From Glebionis coronaria (taxonomy: Eukaryota; Streptophyta; Magnoliopsida; Asterales; Asteraceae), in assembly GCA_025667525.1 (NCBI GenBank), contig CM046875.1, positions 286,458,140 through 286,522,139 of the forward strand: a stretch of 64,000 nucleotides of DNA. Reading direction: 5' to 3'. Both the position numbers and the translations under genes were made by a program. The notes beneath the pieces were generated by a model that was given only the letters and a program-made list of their open reading frames with translations, was not told where the DNA came from and ran no database searches. Shown here one piece after another: positions 34,029 through 45,208 of the stretch (position 1 is its first letter; each line of letters opens with the position of its first letter).

Positions 34029-37000
34029 TGTGACACCCCGGGTCGGGTCAAAGGCAGCGGAATTAATATTTGGATGTCACAGGGGTGGATCGATAGCAAA
34101 TAGTACATAGAGCATAGGATAAAAGATTATCCTACATATATTACATGAACAGTGTTACAAATTTATAAAAATTGTCTTAACATAATCAAAATAAATTGTT
34201 TGTTTTTCCCAAGTAGAAACCCCTGATGAGTCCTACAATGCAGACTATTATGATGCTTGAGTCCATGCACACATCAATTACTAGCTTCATTTTCCTGAGA
34301 AAAACATGCTTAGAGGGTCAACATAAAGTTGGTGAAATTACAAGTTTAATAAAATAAGTTCGGACAGTAAACGATCACAGTAGTAGTAGCAATGCACAAA
34401 GCATTTATACTAAAACGTAATTACATTCCCTATTGCCCAAAACTGAGGCTTAACCATGGTTCTCAACAGATGAGGACCCCGTTTCCTTAAAAAAAGGCTC
34501 CCAATTCCAGTTCCAACATGGCATACATCTGTTGTCCAGGCCAAGGCACAGTGAGCGCTACTCACCCAGATGGGGATCGTAATTCCCAATAGATCTATTT
34601 ATAACATTCGGGCAATTGCAATAATTTTAACAGTTTCTACAATAGGCAATCGTAATCAAAGTTTGTACAGTTCAGTTTATGTCCATAAAAGAAGTTGCAT
34701 GTTTTCTCCCCCATAGAGGATTTTAAAATTTTACCAATATCTTGTGTGGGGCTTTAAACTCACCTTAGGGTTTGTAATAGCTGCGCAATAAATGAAATCC
34801 AGATAATGCTCACGTCACAGTCAACTGCCTAATTAAATAGTACAGTCTCAGTAAATAATGTAGGAAACGTATGTGCATGCTTATACAGTTTTTAGACAGT
34901 TTATTTATGTTACTGTGTCTATTTAAGTAACTGTAGTACAAGTATTAATAACGTTTAATTAAATTGGTTATCAAATTTCCTGTTTAAGTAAAAATGTTTT
35001 ACTTACAGTTTTTGTATAAGTACTTGTATTTAATTTATATATATAGTTTATATAAATTATTTTATAAAGTAAAATATAAATATTTTATTTAACTTAAAGT
35101 CCAAAAGTTTCCAACATTTACTAAATCGTTTATAAGTTACAAGTTTAAGGAATTACGATTTTAGTCCTTATAGTTTAAGATTTATTCAAGTTTACTAATT
35201 TAAATGAAATAAGGGTTTAGGGTTTGTTTAAGTTTTGGATATGTGCAAAACTAGTCCCTCCATATTTTTATTAAAGTACAACTTTCGGATCTTACACTTT
35301 TAGTACCTAGGGCTTGTAATACTTTCAGGTTATGGCAAAAATAGTCCCTCTAGTTATAACTAGGTTTTATAAATTTCATTAAATGACAAGAATAGTCCAT
35401 ATGGCTTCTAAATGTTTCGGCTTATTACATAATTAGTCCTTAGGGTTATAAAATGATAATTCAACTTTAGGAAATTTACAAAAAACGGTCCCTAGGGTTT
35501 AATAAGTCTCGAATGGAATTAATGAACCCTTAAACTTTTGGATATTTACAATACTAGTCCTTTTACTTAATGTTTTATCAAAACAACTTTCAAATGTCAC
35601 GGTTTTAATCCATAAGTTCCATTAATTTACATTTTTAGCCCAAAAGTTTTTATAAGTTATACTTTTGTTATAAAAACTTTATTTAGTATTAAAATACCAA
35701 GTGGGCTTATTAAATGTGTCAAAAGAGTTAATGGGCTATCTAATGGGCCTAAACATATTTTTAAGTCCATTAATAAACTAGGATTAGCTAAGTGGGCTTA
35801 CGAGACATTAAATGGGCCTAATGGGCTCTTACATATATACTGCTATATTGTATTGGCTTATTGGGTCTATTTAAGTTTTGGGATAATGTTTAATGGGCTT
35901 GACTAGTCCATTAATAATAGTTATCTATTTATCAAGGTATAAAATCTATGGATTTTTACAAGCTTATTATTGGTTTATAAAAATTATGTCAAGATCTCTA
36001 AATAGAGAGTAAAACCCATGGCATGTTTTTATTTGATGTGTTTCAAATAAGATCCAAGTTAATTATAGGTTGCATGTTAGTCATAAGTCTTAATATAAGC
36101 CTATAACCCACGACTATAATTATTTATAGCATTTCAAGATAAATTCCATGCTTGTTATATGTTTGCATGTAAGTTTAAAAGTCAGTTAATGATATCGAGG
36201 TTGTTTATAAGTTTATACGTCAACCATAAGTTCACTAGGAACTACATAGCCCACGGCTATATTAAATCTTGGTGTTCCAAAATGAGGTTTAAACTTGTTA
36301 TAGGTTTAAAAATAATTTACAAAGTCCAAAATAAGATCTAGACTTATTACAAGTTTACAAGTTTAACACAAGTTCAATATGAACTTATATAGCTGATATG
36401 AGCTTAAACTCATATCCTTTTATCAACAAATAACCCTAAAACATGAAGCAAAATACCAATTTATCTTGCAAAAACAGTGTTATGTGGTATGTTTGTGTTT
36501 GTGTACACTTGTGTAGGTAAAAGGATACATTTTCAAGCAAACAAAGAAAAATCAAGCTCAAATGGACGAAAAAGACAAGGAAGGATCAAAAGTGACAAGA
36601 CTTTGAAGTACAAGGACCTATCTTGACAAGTTGTCAAAGTAGAAGGACTAAAGTGCAAATATTGTAAAAAGTCAAGATCAAAGTCAAAAATTGGTCAACT
36701 ATCAAGTCAACAAAGTCAAAGGGTCAATCCTGCTCAAAGATGAAGTTTGAGCTACAATCCATTTCATGAAAAGATGTCAACACCAAAATTGATCATTTTG
36801 AAGAGACGAACACGATGGTACAAGTCAATTAACATGAAATCAACTATTGAAGAAAGGCCCAATTTGTGTTCATACTTGGAAGAGGAAATTTGCAGAATTG
36901 TCCACGTGGAGAGCTGGGATTGGTCCCAACACGTCACCAACCCCAACAAACTCTTCCTTCATGCCTATAAATAGATTGATTAGCCTTCATTTGTAACAGT

Positions 37001-39758
37001 TAGCAATTTGTAGAAAAACACATAGTTTTTTAATTCCTTTCCCTTTCCTCCATTTTTACCCTAGCTACTCAAGAGTCTGACAAACTCTTGAGTTAGTTAG
37101 TTAGTTACTTACCTTCTAACAACTTTGTAACCGTTTTCCATTAATAAAATTTGAATTCATCCTTTCCCGCCAAATCTGTTCTTCATATTACTGCTCATTT
37201 CCTGCTGCTATTGGATACTTGTGTTACTACATTGTGTTTGTTATGATCATTCCTTGATCATAACTTACTTTGAAGAAGTTTGTTAGCTGTTTGAGAAGAA
37301 TTCAGTTCAATCCATAGTTTTTTGAAGATTTCAAGCATGTTGATGATTTCTGTTGATTTGTAGCTGAATTTGATTGATTGATTGTTGTCCTAGTGATAAG
37401 GTGGTGGTTATCACTAGGCTAAGAGAGCACAGCGTTCCTCTTCTTCCCAAAGGTTTACTTCAAAAGGTTTTAAAGTTCTTGTTTTTGTTCCACTGAATTT
37501 GTCAAGTGCATGATACTTTTCATAGTGTAATCTTGATGTCTGCATGATAAAAGCTGTTTAGATTTGCTGATTGTTTGATTGTTGATTTGTAGCTTAAACT
37601 TGATTTACTGCTTATTGTTTGTGGATTGTGTTTAGTAATAGCTTAAAGTCAGTCAATTTCCATTCTTATACCTTAATAGAGTATAAGTTGTTTTCACTGC
37701 TTGCTTGAAGTTGAAAACCATCTCATTTTGAGTCTAAAGTTTGGTAGTCATAAGCATTTGATTCAGTTTAAACTAGGTCCTAAAAAGTCTTTGCAAAAGT
37801 TTGTAAAATCAGATAAAGGAGTGTTTGGCAATAGTTAATCAAGAGTTTTCAAGTATTGAGTTTTGGCGTTTTAAAGTTCATTTGCAGTTAATAGGTGGTA
37901 ATAAAGTGTTTCAAGTCATTTACAAGTCATTTAGTAAGTCAAACAGGCAAATGGCATTAAAAAGGTTTGGGTCATCTTTATGCAGAATTGCTCATTAGAA
38001 CTTGTCATTTTCATTTGGCTAGTACTCACTCATTACTTGATGAAATTGTACCAAATTTGTTCTCAGTTGTAGCTTATATCATATAAATTTAGATTCCAAG
38101 AGCATTCTCTACAGTTTACAATAAGCAAATAGGAATAAGCATAATTCAGATAAGCAAAGTTGAAGCAAGTTTCTGTAAATTGAAACTGAAAATTTGTATC
38201 TCTTAATCCTCTTCATAAACATGGCCATTTTTCTTCAAAAATCCACTTAAAACATAGAGTTACTTGATTTTTGAAAGTTTCAGCTTTTTGAAAAATAAGT
38301 TGGTCAACGCTTGGTCAACGATAAGCTCTTTTCAGCTTAATCCGTTTTTCTAGCTTATTTTTGGATGAAAATTGTTCTAGTTTGATTTCCCGTTCATCAC
38401 TTGAGTAGCTTAATCAGTTTCAACAAGAAAATCAAGTTGTGATTGTTTAGATTTTGCTTTAGCTTATTTTGGGCTTATTGATAAGTGCTAATTTGCTTAT
38501 TTCACAACTTGAGCCAAAATCCTTTTACACACGTAGCTTATTTGGGATTTAAAACGTTTTGCAACTTGTCTCATTGAATTTGGTTGATTAATAAGCTCAA
38601 ACGAGCTTATTTTCATGCTAAACCAGTTTTTGGCTTAAATAGTTTTAGAATTTGCAATCTAGTCCCTCTTGTTTTAAACAGCTTCTAAACTTGGCTAAAC
38701 CTCAATGTTTTTAGGGTTTGCAATTTGTAAGTCCTTGTAATTTTGGAAGTTGTTAATTTCAGTTAGCAAGTTGTTAAGTTTGTTACATTTTGGTTAGTTG
38801 GTTATAAGTTTTGCATATTTGATCCTTTTAGTTAACTGATTTACACTTTTAGTCCCTAGAATTGTTAGAATTTACATTTCAAGCATTTATCTTTCCTAGA
38901 ATTTACATTTTCAGTCCTTTAAGTTTCATATTTTTCATTTTGAATATTACTTGAATAAAAACTTGGTATTTGCAAGATGTTTTACATATAAGTAGGTAAT
39001 ATTTTTCCGTTTTGCAAGGCTTTGTTGAATTAGCAAATAGAATATCCAAACAAGTTTAACAACCAAAAACAGTTAAAAACCCGATATTGGTTGGACTTTC
39101 CATTAGCAAGAACTGAGAAAAAACGAACTGCATTATACTACATTTCAATAGCCCACGGCTATATATTTCCATATGTTATCATTATGAGATCTATGTTTAT
39201 TACATGATTAAAATTTAATTTAAAGTCTAAACATGAGATCTAGTTTTGTCATAAGCTTGCATGTTCATCAAAAATCCAACCATGAGGTTTGTAGCCCACG
39301 ACTATAATTAAATACGTAAAATGTTTTTATGATTTTTATTAAGTCATTATACATAGATAATCACATGTTCCTTTATTAAAATCTTGATACACAAATTCTT
39401 GGTGTGTACAAAAATAAGCCGTGACCTTTAAGGTCATGATTTTTCTAGTTTTTGAGTTATACAAGATTACTCATGAGATTAATGTTTATAAGTTAACCAA
39501 AAATCCATAGGGTGGTTTTTATGATTTTTACCAAGTTTAATATAAGTAAATAATCATATGTTTCTTACCAAATATTTTTATACATGCCTTATGACAAAAA
39601 GAAAATATGACGTGACCTATGTAGGTCATGGTTTCACCAATCTTGAGTTTTTATAAGTTCATCATATGTATTTATCAAGTGAATGATTATGCATGCAAAG
39701 AAAGTATAAGTAAATGAAGAAAAGTAAGATTATTGATACCTTCTAGTTAATGTTACCT
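34029..39758 (-). repeat. LTR G, Tekay-like gypsy, interrupted by J
   Basis: Left end TGTGACACCCCGGGTCGGG. The motif TCAACATAAAGTTGGTGA at 34318-34335 and neighbouring phrases match LTR G' (1-1347, inverted) and E. By comparison with E the left end is the LTR 3' end. LTR sequence stops at 36477, resumes at about 39065, and ends at the LTR of B (39759). Repeated AGCCCACGGCTAT-type phrases lie at 36250, 39150 and 39295. Non-coding. Confidence 0.6.
36478..39064 (+). mobile_element. LTR-like insert J inside G
   Basis: 2.59-kb non-coding insert flanked on both sides by AAAAACAG (36470-36477 and 39065-39072). TATAAATA at 36966-36973 and AATAAAA near 37144 would suit an LTR promoter and poly(A) signal on the plus strand, and the vocabulary resembles the LTRs of F and H. 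The termini (TGTTATG...TTTAACA) suggest a solo LTR, but then the 5-bp duplication does not match exactly. The 8-bp repeat may be chance in A-rich DNA. Confidence 0.4.
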
Positions 39759-40261
39759 GTTGATCCTAAACTTAGATCGATTTAGCTTGTGTAAACGAGA
39801 TTAAATCAAGTTAAACACGTAGAGAAACTTTGTTGTATATGAAACAAATTAAGTATTATGCGGAATTAATACTTAAACAAGAACACACAAACAAGATAAA
39901 CCAAACTTTCACTTTGATTGATTAATCGAACTTGCGTACAATGAAAGTGTGAAAAACATATATTGAACTAAACCTAAAGGCCTCCTTTGAGAGATTAAGG
40001 AACCTTGTACAAGAGTCTACGTATCAGCTATTTTAGGTAAAGATAAACATAAGAAATACATTGTCGAACATATCTTTACTAGAAACATACTAGAAACATA
40101 AAACGCGTAGACTAAGTATCCTATCAGTGCTTGACTTATTCTTATCAGCGCTTGACTTCTTCCTGTCAACGCTTGTCTTGACAACGCTTGATTTCTTCCT
40201 ATCAACGTCTAATTTTCTCTTGTCAGCGTCCAAGTGTCTTGGCTACATTTTATTCCCAACA
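39759..40261 (-). repeat. 3' LTR of element B
   Basis: 503 bp. On the minus strand it starts TGTTGGGAATAAAATGTAGC and its other end is the reverse complement of TGTTGATCC. It matches the A LTRs, including the repeated CGCTGACA core (40125-40232). The polypurine tract is at 40262-40275 (minus-strand AAGTTTAGGGGAGGAT). Confidence 0.85.
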
Positions 40262-40312
40262 ATCCTCCCCTAAACTTGATATCTACTCTAGTAATCAAGT
40301 TTCTGAATAAAA

Positions 40313-42642
40313 CTAAGTACAAGGAGGATTCTTACAAATCTTATTAAGTTGGAAATAAATAAACCTAATCAAATCTTTGCCAACGTCACTTATATAATCC
40401 ATCTCCAGCTGTGTTGACACCATTTTCTTCAAAACCTCTTTGGACATAGGATATTCAGCATCCACAAGAAGATATTCATAAAATTTTGTAGTACTCAAAT
40501 GATACACCAGAGCTGCTGAATGTAAACGTCATTGAAGTCAACTGATATCATCAAGATCCTTCCAAACTAGATTTTCTTCATCTGGTGCACACATTCTCTT
40601 GAATGTTGACCAAATCTTTATTCCATTGACTGAAGTAGGTGCTTCAGTCTCATACTTGGCCTACATCAACCTCCAAAGGTATGCCAAGTCTTCTCTATCC
40701 AGGCTTGTAAGCAAAGACATAAGAGTAGTGAAAGTATGTACCTTCTTCCCATATTTGCCAATCATCCTAAACCCACTCGCATCTTCCTCATAGCTAACTA
40801 TAGGGTTTCTGGAATCATGAGGTAACACTTCTACGATATGTGAAACTTCCAAGGGTGAGAGCTTAATACTCTTTCTAATAATAGCTTCACTAGGATTCAC
40901 TCTATCCAAATTTTCTGGAAACTCAAGTGGAACTCCTTTCTTCAATGGTCTTGGTGTAACCAAAGCCTTTTGGATCTCCATCTCTTCTACAAGTTCTTCT
41001 TTTCTTTCATCTGAAAGAAGTTTAATAGTGTTCTGCTCTTGCACACTTGAACATATAGGATAAGAGCCTTATATTCCAGTTCATCAAAGGACAATCCCTG
41101 CAACTTCCTAAAGGTCCAACCTGTTTGATGACATCTAAGCAACATGTAATAGAGTTCCCTTCTAGCTGTCTTAGTCTGTGAAAGAACTTTGCTAGCTTTA
41201 TATTTCAGAATCAACTTGCAATCCCTTTGAACTCTTAGTAGAATCTCCAAACCACAAATTTGATATGATAAGGTCATGTCTGGATTCTCTATTACCTTAT
41301 TTTCCCATGCAAAGTATATTTGAGCAACTTCAGGCATCTCATAATCTACCTGATTCTTTAACTCTGCAAGCTTTTCCTTTGCCAACTCATCACCATATTC
41401 AAGCCTCTCTGGTTATTCAATAATCATTACACTTGAATCTATGATCTCATCACCACTGCTTTCCTTACTCTCAATAGCAGTCTCCTTCATCCTTTCTTCT
41501 TTCTCAAGTTGTGCAGCCAACATGGAATCAAATTTTACTTGGGCTGCATCCTTGGGAACTACTGTTTCTACCATAATCCCTTTACCCTTATCTAATATAT
41601 CAATGGTGGGTAAAGAAGATGATGGTACCTGTGTAGACACATCTTTGATGATAGCTGATGACTGGGATACATCAACCATACCTGCAGGTCTATCAACGTC
41701 CAGAACCTATGTGTCAACGCCTAACTTACTCATATCAGCGCTTAGCTTGTCAGTGTAAAAAACCTATCTGTCAACGCTCAACTTACTCTTGTCAGCGCTT
41801 GGCTTAGAAACCTGTTCCAGCATCTTCATAAACGAAATCTTTGTTGGAGTTGCCAGTGAAACATCAATAACTGGCCTCTCCTTCAAGTTGGTCAATGCTT
41901 CAGCTATTTCCACACCAATAGAACCACCCGAGCCTTTGTCACTTAAATTAATTGGCTCAGTAGCAGCTTCCTGCCCTTTGTAAGAATCCTCCCCTTATGA
42001 AAGAACTCTTGTCTGCCTTCTCCTAGTCTCAGCAGCTTCCAAAACAACAATCCTTTCCCTCAATTGCTTGAGTTCAAGGCCTTAGGTAGAGACAGTATGT
42101 ACAAGGTCTGCATTTTGCTTTTGCAAGCTAATGCAGACAGCCGTCAATTCCAACAATGTATATGGTTCCAATCTGCCCTCCTCTAGATTGGGAATTTGAC
42201 CTCCCAAAGTAGAGTCATGGGGCATGGATGGGGTCTTAATGATGTTAGGACTGGCTTGGCCTGCATCTAAGCTAGTACCAATAGTCCTAGCCCCACCCAT
42301 GTCACCAACCACACTTGTGGTGGTGGTTCTCTCTACAACATGGCTAGGACCACTAGAGGAGAACACTCCAGTAGTCCTTTGGTGTTTTTCTATCCTAAAG
42401 TCTGGGGGTGAAGATGATGATGTGGATTGGGTTTTAGTTTGGAGGTTAAAGGGTGTTTGGGTTTGTTGTAAAAGGGTGTCAGCGTTTGGATTTGGAGTGT
42501 CAACGCCAACATTTAATGTGTCAGCGTTGAAGGGATCTTGGTCAATTTCCATATGCTGGGGTGATGGTGATGGTTCAGGCAATGGGTCTGGTTGTGGTTG
42601 TGGGTCTGGTTGAGGTTGTGCTGCTGCAATAACAGCAAGCAT
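40313..42642 (-). pseudogene. 3' accessory ORF of copia element B
   Basis: A chain of open stretches on the minus strand, broken by stops and frameshifts (42642-42082, 41679-41413, 41385-40987, 41044-40661, 40507-40313). The first has a proline/glutamine-rich head (QPQPDPQPQPDPLPEPSPSP) and LEPYTLLELTAVCISLQKQN. The middle is charged and helical. The end contains FRMIGKYGKKVHTF, then LLTSLDREDLAYLWRLM, a motif I associate with 3' ORFs of copia elements in composite plants. It lies between pol (absent here) and the 3' LTR. Sirevirus-type copia elements carry env-like or accessory ORFs in this position; function unknown. Upstream parts were cut off where C begins at about 42649. Confidence 0.65.
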
Positions 42643-42648
42643 GGCTTG

Positions 42649-43019
42649 TGTTGTCCCATATATTTAGATGATTAGAGATAGAAAATAGATGAAAAGAGAT
42701 GTATTCCTAGAGAGAGAAATTAGTGAGAGAAAGTAGAGAGAAGGAGAGGATTAACTTGTAGAATATTAGATTTAAAGAAAAGAATGAAATAAACAACCTA
42801 CCCTCCTAACATGCTAGGAGGGTATTATATATAGTCCACCCACATGCGGGCTTTAATGGACTATATATTGGGCCGGGCTTGTCTTTTGGACTTTAATTAG
42901 TTTAAATTCAAGCCCGTAAACCACGACTAATTAACTAACTATTACAACGTTCTAATTAATGTTACAATAATAACTTATAACCGAGCATTATTGTTTGACT
43001 CAATATTTTGAGGCTAACA
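42649..43019 (-). repeat. 3' LTR of element C
   Basis: About 371 bp. On the minus strand it starts TGTTAGCCTC after a polypurine tract (ATTGGGGGAGAT, 43020-43031). A TATATATAATA box lies at about 42827-42837 on the minus strand. The low-coordinate end could be 42647 or 42649. Confidence 0.75.
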
Positions 43020-43031
43020 ATCTCCCCCAAT

Positions 43032-43909
43032 GTGAGGTCATACCCTTTTGATAGTTGGAGATCAATGGAGATTACGAATCTTATCATAAATGAGTCTTGA
43101 ACGTGTAACAGTAGTTTTGTTCCTTCATGCTGTGATCTTTGAGACTTTGTCATTGTCTTACGACTTAGTCTTTTATCTTGAGATCTTCAAATCATTCTTG
43201 ACTCGTCTTTGTCATCTTGCAATCTTGTGTCTTTATCCACATGCTCACACTATTGATTGTTGAATAAGTCTTTGGGCATGAACATGTGATTTTGAATCTT
43301 TGACTTAGCTGAGTACACCGTGACACCACCTTCTCGAGACAAAACATAGACACGGACTGAATGACTTTGACATTCGTCCTAAATCGGTAGCGTTTTACCT
43401 CCGGTCGGTGAAGACCGTTATACGATATTAAATACCGTACCTGTGATTAGGTAGATTCAATTAAGAATCTCCTTGACAGGGTTTCGCGGCTGTACTAGCC
43501 GTTCTCTTTACTCGACCGTCTCAAAGCAAGACTGCAAACATAAGAGTGAATCAATTGGACAAATATCCGCTTGATTAAAGTCGTCAATTCAAATTCCTGG
43601 AACAAGTTTGATTCATTAAGAATCTTACCATTGTTGCTTTCCAGTTGACACAAGTTTGATTCATAAGAATCTCACAAGTCACCTACCGTAGCGCTGTTTG
43701 ATGTTGACGCTAGAAGGATTTCCATTCGTCACTGTGAATATTCATGAATATCACTCTGAATGTTCTGGCAAGACCATAAAGATATTGCGTAGAAGCCTGA
43801 AACGAGTTTGAATCAATTCAGAATCAAACCACTGTTGCTTTTCAGTTTTACATGTGTTCAATTCATAAAGAATCTTACACATGACCTACCGCAGTGCTGT
43901 TTGATGTTA
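43032..43909 (-). other. 3' non-coding region of C, left part
   Basis: Contains spaced direct repeats of phrases such as CTACCG(C/T)AG(T/C)GCTGTTTGATGTT and GAAGGATTTCCATTCGTCACTG, shared with the 3' region of D (45650-46160). No ORF of note. Ends at the TGTTA target site of E. Confidence 0.7.
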
Positions 43910-44809
43910 TGTCACACCACACCATGGCGGAATATGGGGCGCGACGTATGGATATCATCACAACAACAGCGTTTCTATAGAGAGAACTAAATGAAACTGA
44001 AATATCATAGATGGCGACACAAATGTCGTGACAATATCTCAACAATGCAGGCGTCTAGGTAAGTAGGTAACAGGCCTATCTCTTACCAAAGACATACAAA
44101 TAAACAAACATCAAACATACAGGTACCACAAAGTTCACTTAATCAAAACACAAAATAAAATCTAAGAGGAAAGGGATTCCTCCGAATGCAATCCTAGTAG
44201 CCTCTATACTCTAGCCACTTCTAACATCATCTTGCACAACTACCTCACCTGAAAATGACACTAAAATCTGTCAACATAAAGTTGGTGAGAACATAGGTTT
44301 AAGTTATCTAGAACATCATAAGAAACCCTGACATCCGCTGTAAATAAGTTGAAGAAAAACAATTTATCGTAATGGACCATAATGTGATAATCATGCTACA
44401 TGCATCCACAACAAAACTCAAGCCAAGTACCAATCACATCTACAATTCACAAAGCACATTATAACAATCAAGAAGTATCCCGTCACACGCACAAGAGCAC
44501 ACACCACGCTATTCGGATCTTTCCCACACCACCTGTGGAAGATGAACTATATCCCCGTCGAGATATCTTGCCTCCGAAGAGACGATGCACAAGTACTCAG
44601 GACGGATCGTGCCCCACGCTCCACACACATCACAACTGGTCCCATAGACGCCCATACATCTATGTACCAAAGCCAATCACAATCCAAACAAGATTCACAT
44701 AGCAGAACACGTACCAAAGCACATATGAGAACACATAAGCACGCAAGTCACACAATAACACATTTATGTCCACACAGTTTATAACATAGTAATAAATCAT
44801 GTTAAAGAA

Positions 44810-45197
44810 TGTAGGATCGATTCACACGACTTATAAGAACAAGAAATATAGATGAATAAGATCAAGATTAAAACTAAGAATGGAATATTAGATTTGATGA
44901 AGAAGAACTAGAAAGATACAAGGTAGATGATTCTAGTGAGAGAAACTAAGGAGAGTTTCTCTCTCTAAAACAAGAAGAAAAGAAAAGATACAATGGGGGA
45001 CACACACACAAATGAGGATGGTTATGCCTTTTATACTAAGGCTTACATGAATAGGAGGCCTTCCTCATTTGAGTGTTCGGGACTAATTCCCGTTTCATGC
45101 ATAATAATGACATAGAACTCTCGACACTGTTGAATAGCATTTTCCACGAGCTTCGCAATGGTATATTATATGACCATCACTTTAAATACTTCTAACA
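44810..45197 (-). repeat. 3' LTR of D
   Basis: TGTAGGATCG...TTCTAACA on the plus strand. On the minus strand AGTATAAAAGGC near 45030 is the likely TATA element. Confidence 0.93.
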
Positions 45198-45208
45198 ATC
45201 TCCCCCTA
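45198..45208 (-). other. Polypurine tract of D
   Basis: Minus-strand AGGGGGAGAT adjoining the LTR. A near-copy of the stretch ATCTCCCCCTAA recurs at about 45270 because of a short local duplication (45177-45230 and 45245-45300). Confidence 0.85.

Noticed and set aside
36478..39064. hAT transposon based on the 8-bp flanking repeat
   Set aside because: No inverted termini or transposase. The flank is A-rich and the content is LTR-like, so a hAT call is not supported.
42224..42613. 129-codon plus-strand frame rich in glycine and serine
   Set aside because: Antisense shadow of the proline/glutamine-rich accessory ORF of B.
44400..44784. Open frames of 80-100 codons, repeated at 56934-57318
   Set aside because: They are the same LTR sequence of E in two copies. 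The proteins match nothing recognisable, and duplication of the LTR explains the repeat.
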